Below, one piece after another: positions 7,901-17,200 of a stretch of 22,521 bases of DNA (position 1 is the first letter of the stretch; each line of letters opens with the position of its first letter). Position numbers and translations under genes: made by a program. The notes beneath the pieces were generated by a model. That model ran no database searches. It saw only the letters and a program-made list of their open reading frames with translations, and was not told the origin of the DNA. Origin of the DNA: Pseudomonadota bacterium (GTDB lineage Bacteria; Pseudomonadota; Gammaproteobacteria; Competibacterales; Competibacteraceae); the NCBI GenBank assembly GCA_018262135.1, contig JAGTSD010000014.1:1-22521 (forward strand), written 5' to 3'.

Positions 7901-9610
7901 TTAGTAGAGGTCGCGCAGGTAGCGGCCTTCGCGTCGCAGGGTCTCGAGGCGCTCGCCGGCGCTCTCCGGGCCGACCCCAGCCGCGCGGGCGATCAGCGCC
8001 AGCAGGGCCTCGTGGACCGCCCGGCCCATGGCGGTGGAGCCGCAGCAATAGAGGTAGGCGCCCTCCTGGAGCCAGGCGTAGAGGTCGCGGCCCTGTTCGA
8101 GCAGTCGGTGCTGGACATAGCGCTTGTCCGCCTGGTCGCGCGAGAAGGCGACGCTCACACGGCTCAGCAACCCGGCCTTGCGGTGCGCCTGCCAGTCGAG
8201 CTGGTAGAGGAAGTCACGGCGGAAGTGGCGGTTGCCGAAGATCAGCCAGTTGCGCCCCCGGTCGCCCTGGGCGGCGCGCTGTTGCAGGAAGGCGCGGAAG
8301 GGCGCTACGCCAGTACCCGCCGCGACCATGATCACCGGGGCGTTGCCATCGGCGGGCAGCCGGAAGGCCGGATTCTCCGCCAGGTGGACGCGAATCGGGC
8401 TGTCCTCGGCCAGGCGCCGGGTCAGGAAACCCGAGGCGCCACCCAGGCGCTCCTGGCCCCCGACCTGGTAATTCAGCAGGGCGACGGTTAGGTGAACCTC
8501 GTCCGGCGTTTCGGCCTGGCTGGAGGCGATGGAGTAGAGACGGGGGCGCAGGGGCAGGAGGACGCTGGCCAGGCCAGCGGCTTCAGGTCGGCCGGGATAC
8601 TCGGCGATCAGGTCAATGAACTGGCGCCCGGCGGCATATTCCCGCAGGCGGGCGGCATCTTCGCACAGGGCCGTCAGTTCCCTGGAGTTAGTCAGGCCAG
8701 CCCAGCCCTTGACCACGGTCGGATGCAGTTGGGTCAGATCCAGGCGGTGGCCCAGGGCCTCGCGCAGCTCGGTCGCCTGGCCGTCCAGGGTAACGGCTTG
8801 ATCGCCATCAAGATCGGTCGCCGCCAAGACCCGATCCACCAGGGCCGGGTCGTTGTGGAACCAGATGCCCAGGGAGTCGCCGGGCGTGTACCGCAGAGCG
8901 TCCGGTTCGATAGCCAGGGCCAGGTGGCGGACTTCGCCCACCGCATCCGCGGTGGTGAGGGGGCGGTTCTCCAGCAGCACCGCCGCGAGCGGGGCAGCGG
9001 TCTGAGGCTTGGGGGCCGATGCCGGGGCCGGCCGCGCGCCGGGCAGTGGGATGATCTGCGCCTCGCGCTGGCCCAGAAACTCCGCCACCCGCTCCAGCGC
9101 CGTCTGTGACCAGGCGGTAGACACCTCCTGGAAAAGGACATCGCAATACTGGGGATCGAGCAGGGGCTTGCCGCCCAGGGCATCCAACCGGCCGGCGAAG
9201 TCCTTGGCCGTCTGGCAGAAGTGTTGGTAACTGGAATCCCCGAGGCCGAGCACCCCGTAACGCAACCCGTCCAGGCGCGGCGCCCGCTTGCCGTGCAGGA
9301 AGGCGTGCAGTTCCCGGGCGCTTTCGGGCGGTTCGCCCTCGCCCTGGGTGCTGACCACCACCAGCAGCAACCGCTCCCGGGCCAGGTCGCGCGCCCGGTA
9401 ATCGGCCATCGAGGCCAGGCGCGGCTCGATGCCCCGCCCCCGGACCAGCCCCGCCAGCGACTCGGCCACCGCGCGGGCATTGCCGGTCTGCGAGCCGTAG
9501 AGGATCGTCAGAGTCAGGCCGGGTTCTGGGGCCCGTTCGATCCCCGGCGCCTGATGGACCGCCACGGTCAGCCCACTCAAGGCCGCGAGATAGCCGCTGA
9601 CCCAAGCCAA
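7901..9610 (-). CDS. cysJ: Sulfite reductase (NADPH) flavoprotein, alpha subunit (true start uncertain)
   Basis: CysJ passes electrons from NADPH through FAD and FMN to CysI. From the TTG at 9610, the 569-residue product has the FMN flavodoxin domain (LYGSQTGNA about 38-46, STQGEGEPPE, LGLGDSSYQ). It then has the FAD module with RLYSIASSQAE and GGASGFL, the NADPH site GTGVAPFRAFLQQR, and the conserved C-terminal REGRYLRDLY. Homology clearly continues upstream of this TTG. The same frame encodes SPLGDRQLAQLQAALADLSP, matching the E. coli stretch before AWVSGY, up to about 9691. No ATG, GTG or TTG exists between there and an in-frame TGA at 9767-9769. The real start may be CTG at 9691 or 9682, or the 5' end may be frameshifted. 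Confidence 0.93.
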   Translation of the reverse strand: MAWVSGYLAALSGLTVAVHQAPGIERAPEPGLTLTILYGSQTGNARAVAESLAGLVRGRGIEPRLASMADYRARDLARERLLLVVVSTQGEGEPPESARELHAFLHGKRAPRLDGLRYGVLGLGDSSYQHFCQTAKDFAGRLDALGGKPLLDPQYCDVLFQEVSTAWSQTALERVAEFLGQREAQIIPLPGARPAPASAPKPQTAAPLAAVLLENRPLTTADAVGEVRHLALAIEPDALRYTPGDSLGIWFHNDPALVDRVLAATDLDGDQAVTLDGQATELREALGHRLDLTQLHPTVVKGWAGLTNSRELTALCEDAARLREYAAGRQFIDLIAEYPGRPEAAGLASVLLPLRPRLYSIASSQAETPDEVHLTVALLNYQVGGQERLGGASGFLTRRLAEDSPIRVHLAENPAFRLPADGNAPVIMVAAGTGVAPFRAFLQQRAAQGDRGRNWLIFGNRHFRRDFLYQLDWQAHRKAGLLSRVSVAFSRDQADKRYVQHRLLEQGRDLYAWLQEGAYLYCCGSTAMGRAVHEALLALIARAAGVGPESAGERLETLRREGRYLRDLY

Positions 9611-9687
9611 CTGAAGTGGTGACAGATCGGCGAGCGCGGCCTGAAGCTGGGCCAGTTGTCGGTCGCCCAGGGGGCTGGTCAGTGAAT

Positions 9688-9774
9688 TCAGTCGGCTGGG
9701 TTGCGTCTGACGGCGATCTCGGTCGCCGCCCGGGTAGTCTGTATGTGCTTCGCGGCGGTGGGGGAATCACCCAT
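9688..9774 (-). other. 28-codon upstream reading frame before cysJ (leader peptide or frameshifted cysJ start)
   Basis: An ATG at 9774 opens a 28-codon frame (MGDSPTAAKHIQ...RRNPAD) that ends at TGA 9690-9688. The stop overlaps a CTG in the cysJ frame as CTGA, at the point where CysJ homology begins. It could be a coupled leader or the real cysJ N-terminus displaced by a one-base error. There is no strong Shine-Dalgarno. I do not claim it as a gene. Confidence 0.3.
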
Positions 9775-9794
9775 ACCGCTGACGCTCGCTCGGA

Positions 9795-9868
9795 GGTTTC
9801 ATTATGACGATTTAACAACATCATGAAATTAATAATTTATTTTTTGCATATCTGTTTTTTTGATAAGG
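9795..9868 (-). promoter_or_regulatory. AT-rich candidate promoter/activator region for cysJIHCDN
   Basis: The gap between the cysA stop (9944) and the cysJ start region contains about 60 nt of strongly AT-rich DNA in a GC-rich neighbourhood. On the minus strand it includes runs such as AAAAAATAAATTATTAATTT and a CATAAT hexamer (9806-9801) that could be a -10. No good -35 is visible, which would suit activator-dependent CysB-type control. The operator itself cannot be assigned. The other part, about 9869-9943, shows no recognisable feature. Confidence 0.4.
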
Positions 9869-9943
9869 AATGGCGGACTGAACTCCGTTGCTTGGGGTGG
9901 GCCTCATGCAGCATCAGGGCGGTCGAGACCGGTTCCGTCAAGG

Positions 9944-10969
9944 TCAAATCCCGTCTCCATCCATCCCGATCAGGCTCCCTGCCGGCTGGGACTCGGGCGC
10001 GAACAGGCGAATCCGCGCCGGTTTCAGGCGCACTCGTTGCCCGTTCGTGAGGGTGGGGCCGAAGGCCAGCACCCGCTCGACGCGCGCCGCAATGCCGGCG
10101 GTTGCCGCCGGGTCCGTTTCGATGTCCAGTTCGTGGGGGCGGACGAAGCCCAGCGCCTCGGCGCCGGGTTGAAAGCCGTTGTGACCTACGGGCAACCGCC
10201 CCTCGCTGACGTGCAGATGATGGTCTTGAATCCGGCCGTGAAACAGATTGACCGCACCGAGAAAGCTGTACACGAACGGCGAGGCTGGCTGCTCGTAGAC
10301 CTCCTGGGGGGCGCCGACTTGCTCGACCCGGCCGTGGTTCATCAGCACGACCCGATCCGACACCTCCAGCGCCTCCTCCTGATCATGGGTCACAAAGATG
10401 CTGGTGATGTGCAGCACGTCATGCAATTTTCGCAACCAGCGGCGTAATTCCTTGCGAACCTTGGCGTCCAGCGCGCCGAACGGCTCGTCGAGCAGCAACA
10501 CGCGCGGCTCGACCGCCAAGGCGCGGGCCAGGGCGATCCGCTGCCGCTGACCGCCGGACAATTGCGTGGGATAGCGTCGGGCGAGCGCCGACAATTGCAC
10601 CAGGTCCAGAAGCTCGCGGACACGGGAATGAATCACGCTCTCGGCGGGACGTTGCCCGCGCGGTTTGACCCGCAGCCCGAAGGCCACGTTGTCGAACACG
10701 GTCATGTGCCGGAACAGGGCGTAATGCTGGAACACGAAGCCGACCTGGCGCTCGCGCACGTGGGCGTTGGAGGCGTCCGCACCGTCGAGAAACACCTGAC
10801 CGCGATCGGCGGACTCCAGGCCGGCGATAATCCGCAACAGGGTGGTTTTACCGCAACCGGATGGCCCCAGCAGACCCACCAGTTTGCCCGTCGGAAAATC
10901 CAGCGTGACGTCGTCGAGGGCGACGAAAGAGCCGAACTGCTTGATGATGTTTTGCACGCGAATGCTCAT
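9944..10969 (-). CDS. cysA: Sulfate/thiosulfate ABC transporter ATP-binding protein
   Basis: CysA is the ATPase that drives sulfate import through CysT/CysW. The 341-residue protein has Walker [10 protein letters not shown] (35-43), Q-loop at QHYALF, signature LSGGQRQR (137-144), Walker B LLLDEP (158-163) and switch His195 in [10 protein letters not shown]-terminal regulatory beta domain follows. The start ATG at 10969 overlaps the cysW stop as ATGA, so the two are probably coupled. The frame is open far upstream, but that is cysW DNA read out of frame. It is the last gene of the uptake group. No terminator hairpin with a U-tract follows, so some read-through into cysJ is possible. Confidence 0.95.
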   Translation of the reverse strand: MSIRVQNIIKQFGSFVALDDVTLDFPTGKLVGLLGPSGCGKTTLLRIIAGLESADRGQVFLDGADASNAHVRERQVGFVFQHYALFRHMTVFDNVAFGLRVKPRGQRPAESVIHSRVRELLDLVQLSALARRYPTQLSGGQRQRIALARALAVEPRVLLLDEPFGALDAKVRKELRRWLRKLHDVLHITSIFVTHDQEEALEVSDRVVLMNHGRVEQVGAPQEVYEQPASPFVYSFLGAVNLFHGRIQDHHLHVSEGRLPVGHNGFQPGAEALGFVRPHELDIETDPAATAGIAARVERVLAFGPTLTNGQRVRLKPARIRLFAPESQPAGSLIGMDGDGI

Positions 10970-11871
10970 GCGGGTACTCCCTGAGACTCCTCGCCGGCGT
11001 TCAGTGGTTGCCGGCCCCGCCATTCCACCAGGGATTTGATGACCAAGGTCAGCAAGGCCAGCAGCGCCAGGAGCGAGGCCACCGCGAAGGCAGCGGCGAA
11101 GTTGTATTCGTTGTAGAGGATTTCCACCTGCAGTGGCAGGGTATTGGTCCGTCCCCGGATGTGGCCGGACACCACCGAGACCGCGCCGAATTCCCCCATG
11201 GCGCGGGCGTTGCATAGGATCACGCCGTAGAGCAAGCCCCATTTGACGTTCGGCAGGGTGACGCGCCAGAAGGTCTGCCAGCCGGAAGCCCCCAGCACGA
11301 TCGCTGCCTCTTCTTCCTCCCGGCCCTGGGCTTCCATCAGGGGAATCAGTTCGCGGGCGACGAACGGGAACGTGACGAATATCGTCGCCAGCACCAGACC
11401 AGGCACGGCGAAAATGATTTTCACGTCGTGCGCCATCAACCAGGGACCAAACCAACCCTGCATCCCGAACAGCAGCACGAACATCAGGCCGGCGATGACC
11501 GGCGAGACCGAAAACGGTAAATCGATCAAGGTGGTTAACAACTGCTTGCCGCGAAAATCGAATTTCGCAATTGCCCAGGCCGCCGCGACGCCGAACACCA
11601 GATTGAGCGGTACGGCGATGGCCGCCACCAGCAGGGTCAAGGCAATCGCAGACAGCGCGTCGGGCTCCACCAGCGCGGCGAAATAGACCTGCCAGCCCTT
11701 GCGGAACGCTTCGGCGAACACCGTCATCAGCGGCAACAGCAGGAACAACCCGAAGAACGCCAGCGCAATCGTGATGAGCACCCCTTTAACCCAGGCGGGT
11801 TCGCGGGTGGCGACGTTTTCCTCGAACCGCCGCGCGCGGGCGGTCCAGGGGGTGGCGACGGCGGCGCCCAT
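10966..11871 (-). CDS. cysW: Sulfate ABC transporter permease CysW
   Basis: This is one of the two inner-membrane permease subunits of the sulfate importer. The 301-residue product has about six hydrophobic segments, the first at about residues 30-52. The EAA coupling loop that contacts CysA is at about 186-207 ([22 protein letters not shown]). [12 protein letters not shown] and the [15 protein letters not shown] region are typical of CysW. A soluble N-terminal stretch of about 28 residues precedes the first helix. It begins 2 nt after the cysT stop and overlaps cysA by 4 nt. Confidence 0.95.
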   Translation of the reverse strand: MGAAVATPWTARARRFEENVATREPAWVKGVLITIALAFFGLFLLLPLMTVFAEAFRKGWQVYFAALVEPDALSAIALTLLVAAIAVPLNLVFGVAAAWAIAKFDFRGKQLLTTLIDLPFSVSPVIAGLMFVLLFGMQGWFGPWLMAHDVKIIFAVPGLVLATIFVTFPFVARELIPLMEAQGREEEEAAIVLGASGWQTFWRVTLPNVKWGLLYGVILCNARAMGEFGAVSVVSGHIRGRTNTLPLQVEILYNEYNFAAAFAVASLLALLALLTLVIKSLVEWRGRQPLNAGEESQGVPA

Positions 11872-11873
11872 GC

Positions 11874-12707
11874 TTAGGTCCTCGCGCGACTGCGATTGGC
11901 CCAGAGCTGCAGGCCGTTGATCAGAAAGAGCAGGACGAACGAGACCACCAGCATGACCACGGCGATGGCCGTGGCGCCGACGTAGTCGTATTGCTCCAGT
12001 TTAGTGATAATCAGCAGCGGGGTGATCTCCGATACCATCGGCACGTTGCCGGCGATAAAGATCACCGACCCGTATTCGCCGACCGCCCGGGCGAAAGCCA
12101 GCGCGAAGCCGGTGAGCAGCGCCGGCAACAGCACGGGCAGCAGCACGCGCTGGAACGTCTGCCAGCGATCCGCGCCGAGGCTGGCGGCCGCTTCTTCCAG
12201 TTCGGTATCCAGATCCTCGAGCACCGGTTGGACGGTGCGCACCACGAAGGGCAGGCCGATGAAAGTCAGCGCAACCAGAATTCCCAATGGCGTGAAGGCG
12301 ACCTTGAGGCCCAGCGGTTCCAGCCATTGGCCCAGCCAGCCATTACCGGCGTAGATGGCGGTGAGCGCGATTCCGGCGACGGCGGTGGGCAGAGCGAACG
12401 GCAAATCCACCAGCGCATCCACGATCCGCTTGCCCGGAAAGCTGTAGCGCACCAGCACCCAGGCGAAGATCAGCCCGAACACGGCATTGATTGCGGCGGC
12501 CAGCAGCGAGACGCCGAAGCTCACCCGATAGGACGCCAGCACCCGCGGCGCGCTGATCACCGTCCAGAATTGCTCCCAGCTCAGCGTCGCCGACTTGAGG
12601 AAGACCGCCCCAAGGGGGATCAGCACGATCAGCGCCAGATACACCAGGGTATAGCCCAGCGCGAGCGGAAACCCGGGCAGGACGCGACGCGATTGACCGG
12701 CGCTCAT
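11874..12707 (-). CDS. cysT: Sulfate ABC transporter permease CysT (CysU)
   Basis: This is the second permease subunit of the sulfate importer. The 277-residue product has about six membrane segments beginning at residue 13. [15 protein letters not shown] is at 101-115 and the EAA loop [21 protein letters not shown] at 171-191. [12 protein letters not shown] and [17 protein letters not shown] are hallmarks of CysT. Its ATG shares one base with the sbp stop (TGATG), indicating translational coupling to the binding protein. Confidence 0.95.
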   Translation of the reverse strand: MSAGQSRRVLPGFPLALGYTLVYLALIVLIPLGAVFLKSATLSWEQFWTVISAPRVLASYRVSFGVSLLAAAINAVFGLIFAWVLVRYSFPGKRIVDALVDLPFALPTAVAGIALTAIYAGNGWLGQWLEPLGLKVAFTPLGILVALTFIGLPFVVRTVQPVLEDLDTELEEAAASLGADRWQTFQRVLLPVLLPALLTGFALAFARAVGEYGSVIFIAGNVPMVSEITPLLIITKLEQYDYVGATAIAVVMLVVSFVLLFLINGLQLWANRSRART

Positions 12708-13717
12708 CAGTGCTGCACCGCGATCTGGTCATACACGCCACCATCATCGAAATGGGTCTTCTGGGCTTTTTGCCAGCCGCCGAATACCTCGTCGATGGTG
12801 AAAAGGGTTACCTTGGCAAATCGCCCGGCGTATTGGGCCGCGATTTGAGGATCGCGTGGGCGGTAGAAGTTCTTGCCTGCGATGTTCTGCCCTTCGGGGC
12901 TGTAGAGATATTCCAGATACGCTTCGGCGACCTTGCGCGCGCCTTTCTTGTCCACCACCCGGTCTACCACCGTCACCGGCGGCTCGGCCAGGATCGAAAG
13001 TGACGGGGTCACGATCTCGAACTGGTCCGGCCCGAGTTCCTTCCGGGCCAGATACGCCTCGTTCTCCCAGGCGATGAGCACGTCGCCGATGCCGCGCTCC
13101 ACAAAGGTCGTGGTCGAGCCGCGCGCGCCGGAATCGAGCACGGGGACGTTCTTGTACAATCGGCCCACGAACTCGCGGGCCTTGGCCTCGTCGCCATCAG
13201 GCTTCTTCAGCGCGTAACCCCAGGCCGCGAGATAGTTCCAGCGGGCGCCGCCGGAGGTCTTGGGATTGGGGGTGACGACCGAGACGCCCGGCTTGACCAG
13301 ATCGTCCCAGTCCTTGATGCCCTTGGGGTTGCCCTTGCGGACCAGGAACACGATGGTCGAGGTGTAGGGCGAACTGTTATTCGGCAACCGCTTTTGCCAG
13401 TCTTGCGGGATCAGCTTGCCTTTCTCGGCGATGGCGTCGATATCGTAGGCCAAGGCCAGGGTCACCACGTCGGCTTCCAGGCCATCGATCACCGAACGGG
13501 CCTGCTTGCCGGAGCCCCCGTGCGACTGCTGAATGGTCACCGTCTCGCCACTCTGGTCTTTCCAGTACTTGGCGAAGGCGGCGTTGAAGTCCTGATAGAG
13601 TTCGCGGGTGGGATCGTAGGAGACGTTCAACAGGGTGGCTTGGGCGAGGGTGGCCGAACTGGCTCCCACCGTCAGGGCGAGGACAAGCAGGGTCCGAGTA
13701 AGATGAATAATTTTCAT
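12707..13717 (-). CDS. sbp: Periplasmic sulfate-binding protein
   Basis: Sbp binds sulfate in the periplasm and delivers it to CysTWA. The 336-residue precursor has a signal peptide (hydrophobic about 8-20, likely cleavage after LAQA at residue 27). The mature protein opens [13 protein letters not shown]. The family signature [19 protein letters not shown] is at 151-169, followed by [22 protein letters not shown]. The match is closer to Sbp than to the CysP paralogue of E. coli, but thiosulfate transport cannot be excluded. The ATG has GGAG 7 nt upstream (complement of 13725-13728). It is the first gene of the sulfate cluster and overlaps cysT by one base. Confidence 0.96.
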   Translation of the reverse strand: MKIIHLTRTLLVLALTVGASSATLAQATLLNVSYDPTRELYQDFNAAFAKYWKDQSGETVTIQQSHGGSGKQARSVIDGLEADVVTLALAYDIDAIAEKGKLIPQDWQKRLPNNSSPYTSTIVFLVRKGNPKGIKDWDDLVKPGVSVVTPNPKTSGGARWNYLAAWGYALKKPDGDEAKAREFVGRLYKNVPVLDSGARGSTTTFVERGIGDVLIAWENEAYLARKELGPDQFEIVTPSLSILAEPPVTVVDRVVDKKGARKVAEAYLEYLYSPEGQNIAGKNFYRPRDPQIAAQYAGRFAKVTLFTIDEVFGGWQKAQKTHFDDGGVYDQIAVQH

Positions 13718-13734
13718 CGGGTTTCTCCGAAAAT

Positions 13735-13845
13735 TAAGGTGATTTCCTGGAAAGATTATACCTGTGGGGCCATAGGGGCACGGCGCCGCCGTGTCCCTAC
13801 AGAGGTCGGCCTGGTAAGGCGATTTCCCAAAAAGATCATACCTGT
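13735..13845. repeat. Pair of 31-nt direct repeats, 80 nt apart, flanking a hairpin
   Basis: Copy A is 13735-13765 and copy B is 13815-13845; both start TAAGG(T/C)GATTTCC and end ATACCTGT. They differ at five of 31 positions, all transitions. Between them, 13773-13799 forms a stem of about 12 bp with one mismatch (AGGGGCACGGC / GCCGTGTCCCT). This resembles dispersed bacterial palindromes of the GGGGCACGGC type. The array lies directly upstream of sbp. Confidence 0.7.
13755..13760 (-). promoter_or_regulatory. Candidate -10 box of the sbp-cysTWA promoter
   Basis: On the minus strand TATAAT lies 37 nt before the sbp ATG, which would give a leader of about 30 nt containing the GGAG site. No consensus -35 is present 17 nt upstream, where the GC-rich hairpin sits; this suits an activator-dependent promoter. 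The hexamer is part of repeat copy A; copy B has TATGAT at the same place. Confidence 0.45.
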
Positions 13846-13848
13846 AGA

Positions 13849-13907
13849 TCAGACTTCAGCCTGACTTTTTAAGCTAATGATCTCAAAGAGTTAGGCTAAA
13901 GCCCAAC
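13849..13907. repeat. Two short imperfect hairpins between the repeat arms
   Basis: 13849-13864 (TCAGACTTCAGCCTGA) and 13890-13907 (GTTAGGCTAAAGCCCAAC) are both imperfect inverted repeats. The first is followed by TTTTT on the plus strand. Its core GACTTCAGCCTGACT recurs exactly at 2280-2294, next to the cysN 3' end. Confidence 0.5.
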
Positions 13908-13916
13908 CCACATTCT

Positions 13917-13967
13917 GGTACAGTCTTTATCAGAAATCACCTAAGGTCTTTTATGGAAGTCGCCTAA
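13917..13967 (-). repeat. Two inverted, diverged copies of the sbp-upstream repeat
   Basis: Read on the minus strand, 13941-13917 begins GGTGATTTC and 13967-13945 begins TTAGGCGACTTCC. Both resemble the start of copies A and B (AGG(T/C)GATTTCC, followed by an A-rich stretch and GA(T/C)). They face the direct copies, so 13735-13967 has an overall inverted-repeat organisation like a decayed MITE. Confidence 0.5.
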
Positions 13968-14030
13968 GAACCCGAGAAAATATACAAGTTGATTTTATTA
14001 TTTAATAAACGAAAAAAAACGAATTGCTTA

Positions 14031-14162
14031 TCAGGGCTGTGCATATACTTTGGGATGTGCTTGCACCCCCGACCGCGAGGTGAACAGCGCGTTGGCGACT
14101 TCGATCAGGTTGATGTTGCAGCGAACCGCCTCCTGAAGGATTCGGAGCTGTTGAAAATACAC
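14031..14162 (-). pseudogene. cysB: 5' remnant of a cysB-like LysR-family regulator gene
   Basis: From a GTG at 14162 the minus strand reads V/M-YF then QQLRILQEAVRCN and EVANALFTSRSGV. This is the start of a CysB/Cbl regulator. Beta-proteobacterial CysB proteins begin in the style MNFQQLRSVREAVR...LTEVANVLFTSQPGVS. Homology covers about 33 codons, down to about 14064, and includes most of the helix-turn-helix. It then breaks into unrelated codons and a TGA at 14033-14031. The ligand-binding domain (about 290 residues) is absent. There is no clear Shine-Dalgarno. It lies 74 nt after the tamB stop and upstream of sbp on the same strand, a position natural for the regulator of this cluster. Confidence 0.75.
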
Positions 14163-14236
14163 GCGGGGACTTCGATGGATGAACGGGGCGCAAACCGGCG
14201 ATTTCGCGCGGATTTCGGGCGCATACGCTACCCCGA

Positions 14237-17200
14237 TCAGCGCTCGATGATGTAGATCAAATCGGCGCCGGTGCCGACGTTGCTGTTGGTAAGCTCGAAA
14301 GCCAGCCGCCTGCCGATCCGGTATTTGACGTTGAAAGTGTTGACGGCGTTGAGCAGGCCAACTCCATACCCGACATAGAGACTCGGCGTCAGGTACTTGC
14401 CCAGCGTCAGCGAGGTGTCGTTACCGCCGTTGCCACCCAGTTCCAGCTCATCCAGCCCGAACGCATTGCCCAGTCCCTGGGTCAGCGCGCCGCTGCCCAG
14501 CCCCAGGGCGTTGGCCGCCTTGAACAGCAGCGCCGACTCGCCGCCCGAGCCCCCGGGCGCCCGGCCCAGCGCCAGATAGGACAGGATGTTGGAATCAGGC
14601 ATCTTGGGGTCGGAGAACAGGGTGACCTGGGGCTTTTTCAGCGTGCCCCGGATTTGTGCGCCAGCGGTGATCGTACCGTCGGTGGTGGAACTCTGAGCCT
14701 GCCGCACCACCCGTAAATCTAGTCCTGGATTGTCGAGCGGGCTGCTGCTGAACAGCAGTCGTCCGCGTTGGATCTGAATCGCCTCGCCGAAAATCCGGTA
14801 GTCGCCGGCGACGACCTCGATGCTGCCGCTGCCGCGCGGCGCCAGCTGCGGGGTTTCCTCCACCAGCAGATTCCCTTGCAAGCGGCCCTTGAATGCGGGT
14901 GTTTCCAGGCGCACGTCGTCGCCCAGAATCACCCGTACCCGGGCGAAGATATCGAATCCTCCAGGTGTGGAGGATATGGCGCCGTTGGCGCCGTCGACGA
15001 GCACCACATCGTTCGAGGCCCTGACCGCGCCCGGCCGTTCGCCGCCCGGCCGCAGAAAAGCCTTCGGAATGGTCACCGTTCCCTCGATCCGGACCCCTTG
15101 CCGGGTCATGTCAAGGGTGAGATCGGGACTGAGCTGAATTTGCAGATCGGTGGTTTTCAGCGCTTGGAAATTCTCACCCTGAATTGTCAGATTCAATTGC
15201 GGTTTCAGTGGATCGACAGTCCCGGTTAGTTGCAACTGGCCAGGATCGGAACGGACTGAGCCGGAGAGGCGCAGGGGTCCCTGCCCGTCACTGACGGCGG
15301 CAAACTGAAGATTTTCCAGCTTGATCCCGGCTTGGGGAATGCTGGCCCCGGCATTCTCCAGCCGGATGTCGCCGCGCAGCGCCAGCTTGGAAACCGTGCC
15401 GGCGACATTGACATCCGCCCGCAGTTGTCCGGTAACGTTTTCCACTTGGGGCGCAAACACGGAGGCCACTTTCAGATCGGTGATGGCGGCGTTGATTTTG
15501 CCGTTCAGCCGGGCCGCGCCGAATGGGTCCTGCGCTTGCAGACTGGCCTGCAACTGTCCCGTTTGCGCCAGGTCCAGCCGCGCCTGACCGCTGGCGGTCC
15601 GACCGTCGGTTTGGAGTTGCACGCTGCCGCCGTTGAGAGTGAAGCGCACCGGCTGACCGTTAGCCTCCATGCTCAGGCTGCCGGGAGCGATGTTGAAGTT
15701 GGCCTTGCCCTGGATCGCGCCACCGATCCTGCCGCTAGCGGTGGCTTCGCCGCCGACGCGGGTGGCGAGCATCATCCCTTCGGGTAAAAAGCGTTTGAAC
15801 CGGTCCGGGGTGAGGTCGCTGAGTTGCACCCGGCCGTTGAAGGCGCCGGATTGCTCCCACTGGCCTTGCAGGCACAACCGGGTAGGGGCGCTGCTCAGAC
15901 AGGCGGCGTCGAGACTGGCGGCCTTGGCCGAAGCGCGTACCGGGGCCGGTTTATCCAGGTTCCAGGTTCCGGCGACGGTATCCTTGGCGCTGAGTTGCAT
16001 GATGCGGCCCTGCCAGGTCAGGGAGGGCGTTTGCAGACTGCCGGCGAGCGCCAGCAGGAAGCGGCCGGGTTCGCCGGCCAGTTCCGCCTTGAGATCGTGC
16101 GCCGTCGGCGTGCCGCCGCCATCGAGAGTGAACGATTTCCAGTTCTGGCCGCCGAGCGTCAATCCTTCGCCGCTGATTTTGATCTGGGAGCGGCTGGCAC
16201 CGCCGACGTCCACATTGGCCTCGCCGCGCAATTTCTGAATTTGGGTGTCGCCCTGCCGCAGATTTTGCACGGTGAAGCTGGCCGCTATCGCCGGCCGGTC
16301 GCGGGGGCCGCTCAGAGTGCCGGTGCTGGCGATGGTCCCGCTCAGGCCGGGAACCAGGGATTTCAGTTGCGGCGCATCCAGTTTCCAGCGCAAATCCCAG
16401 CGCTGCGCCAGCGACCCGTCCGCTTCCAGCCGGGCATCCCCGGCGCTCACCTTTAGGGCCTTGATCGTCAAATTCTGATCCTGAACCGCGACATCGGCAT
16501 TGCCGCGCACCGCCTGCCCGCTCACCGTCCCGGCCAGTTCTTCCAGCAGCAGATTGGCGCGCAATGCGCCGTTTTCCAGGCCGCCATCGCTTTTGAGCCG
16601 CAGGTTCAGCTTGCCGGGTACGTCTTTCCAGTGCGCGCCAGGATTGATTCCCGCCCCGCTCAATTCCGTTTGCCAGCGCACGGCGGGCAGCCAGGCGACA
16701 TCGGCTTTGCCCTCGATCATGCCTTCCAGCGTCTGGCCATTCAGCTTCACCTCGCGCACGGCCTGGTCGGAACCCTGACCGGCCAGCGTCCAGCGGCCCT
16801 TGGGAATATCGGGACCTTGCACTTCGGCGGCGAGCTGAAATCGGTAGTCCTTGGGCGTGCCTTCGGCGGTGAATTCACCCTGGGCGCTTTCCACCTGCGC
16901 CGGACCGGTCAGCGGCCAGACCAGGGATCGCCACTGGCCAGAAGCTTTGAAGCGCAAATCGGCGAATCGCAGGTCGCCCTTGGCGTCGAGCGCCAGTGGC
17001 CGGTCGGCGGCGGTCAACCGCAGGTCATCCAGCTTGATCGCTCGTTCATCGCCGGCGGCAGTGAATTTCAGAGTAGCGGGACCGAGTTCGGGCAAAGTGG
17101 CGTTGATTTCGCCCTGGCCCTCGAACCGGGCCAGTACACCCTTGGCATCCAGCCGGACGGTCAGTGGCTTGCCGGCCAGTTCTGGAACGAAGGGCTTGAG

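Noticed and set aside
6153..7904. Long plus-strand open frame (583 codons) opposite cysI
   Set aside because: It is the antisense shadow of cysI in high-GC DNA. The minus strand has full sulfite reductase homology with all cluster ligands; the plus product has no recognisable domain.
13735..13967. CRISPR array in the sbp upstream region
   Set aside because: There are only two direct copies with mismatches, the others are inverted and diverged, spacers are irregular, and no cas genes are present.
13989..14255. Plus-strand open frame of 88 codons in the tamB-sbp gap
   Set aside because: The opposite strand carries the clear CysB-like sequence and the plus product has no recognisable features.
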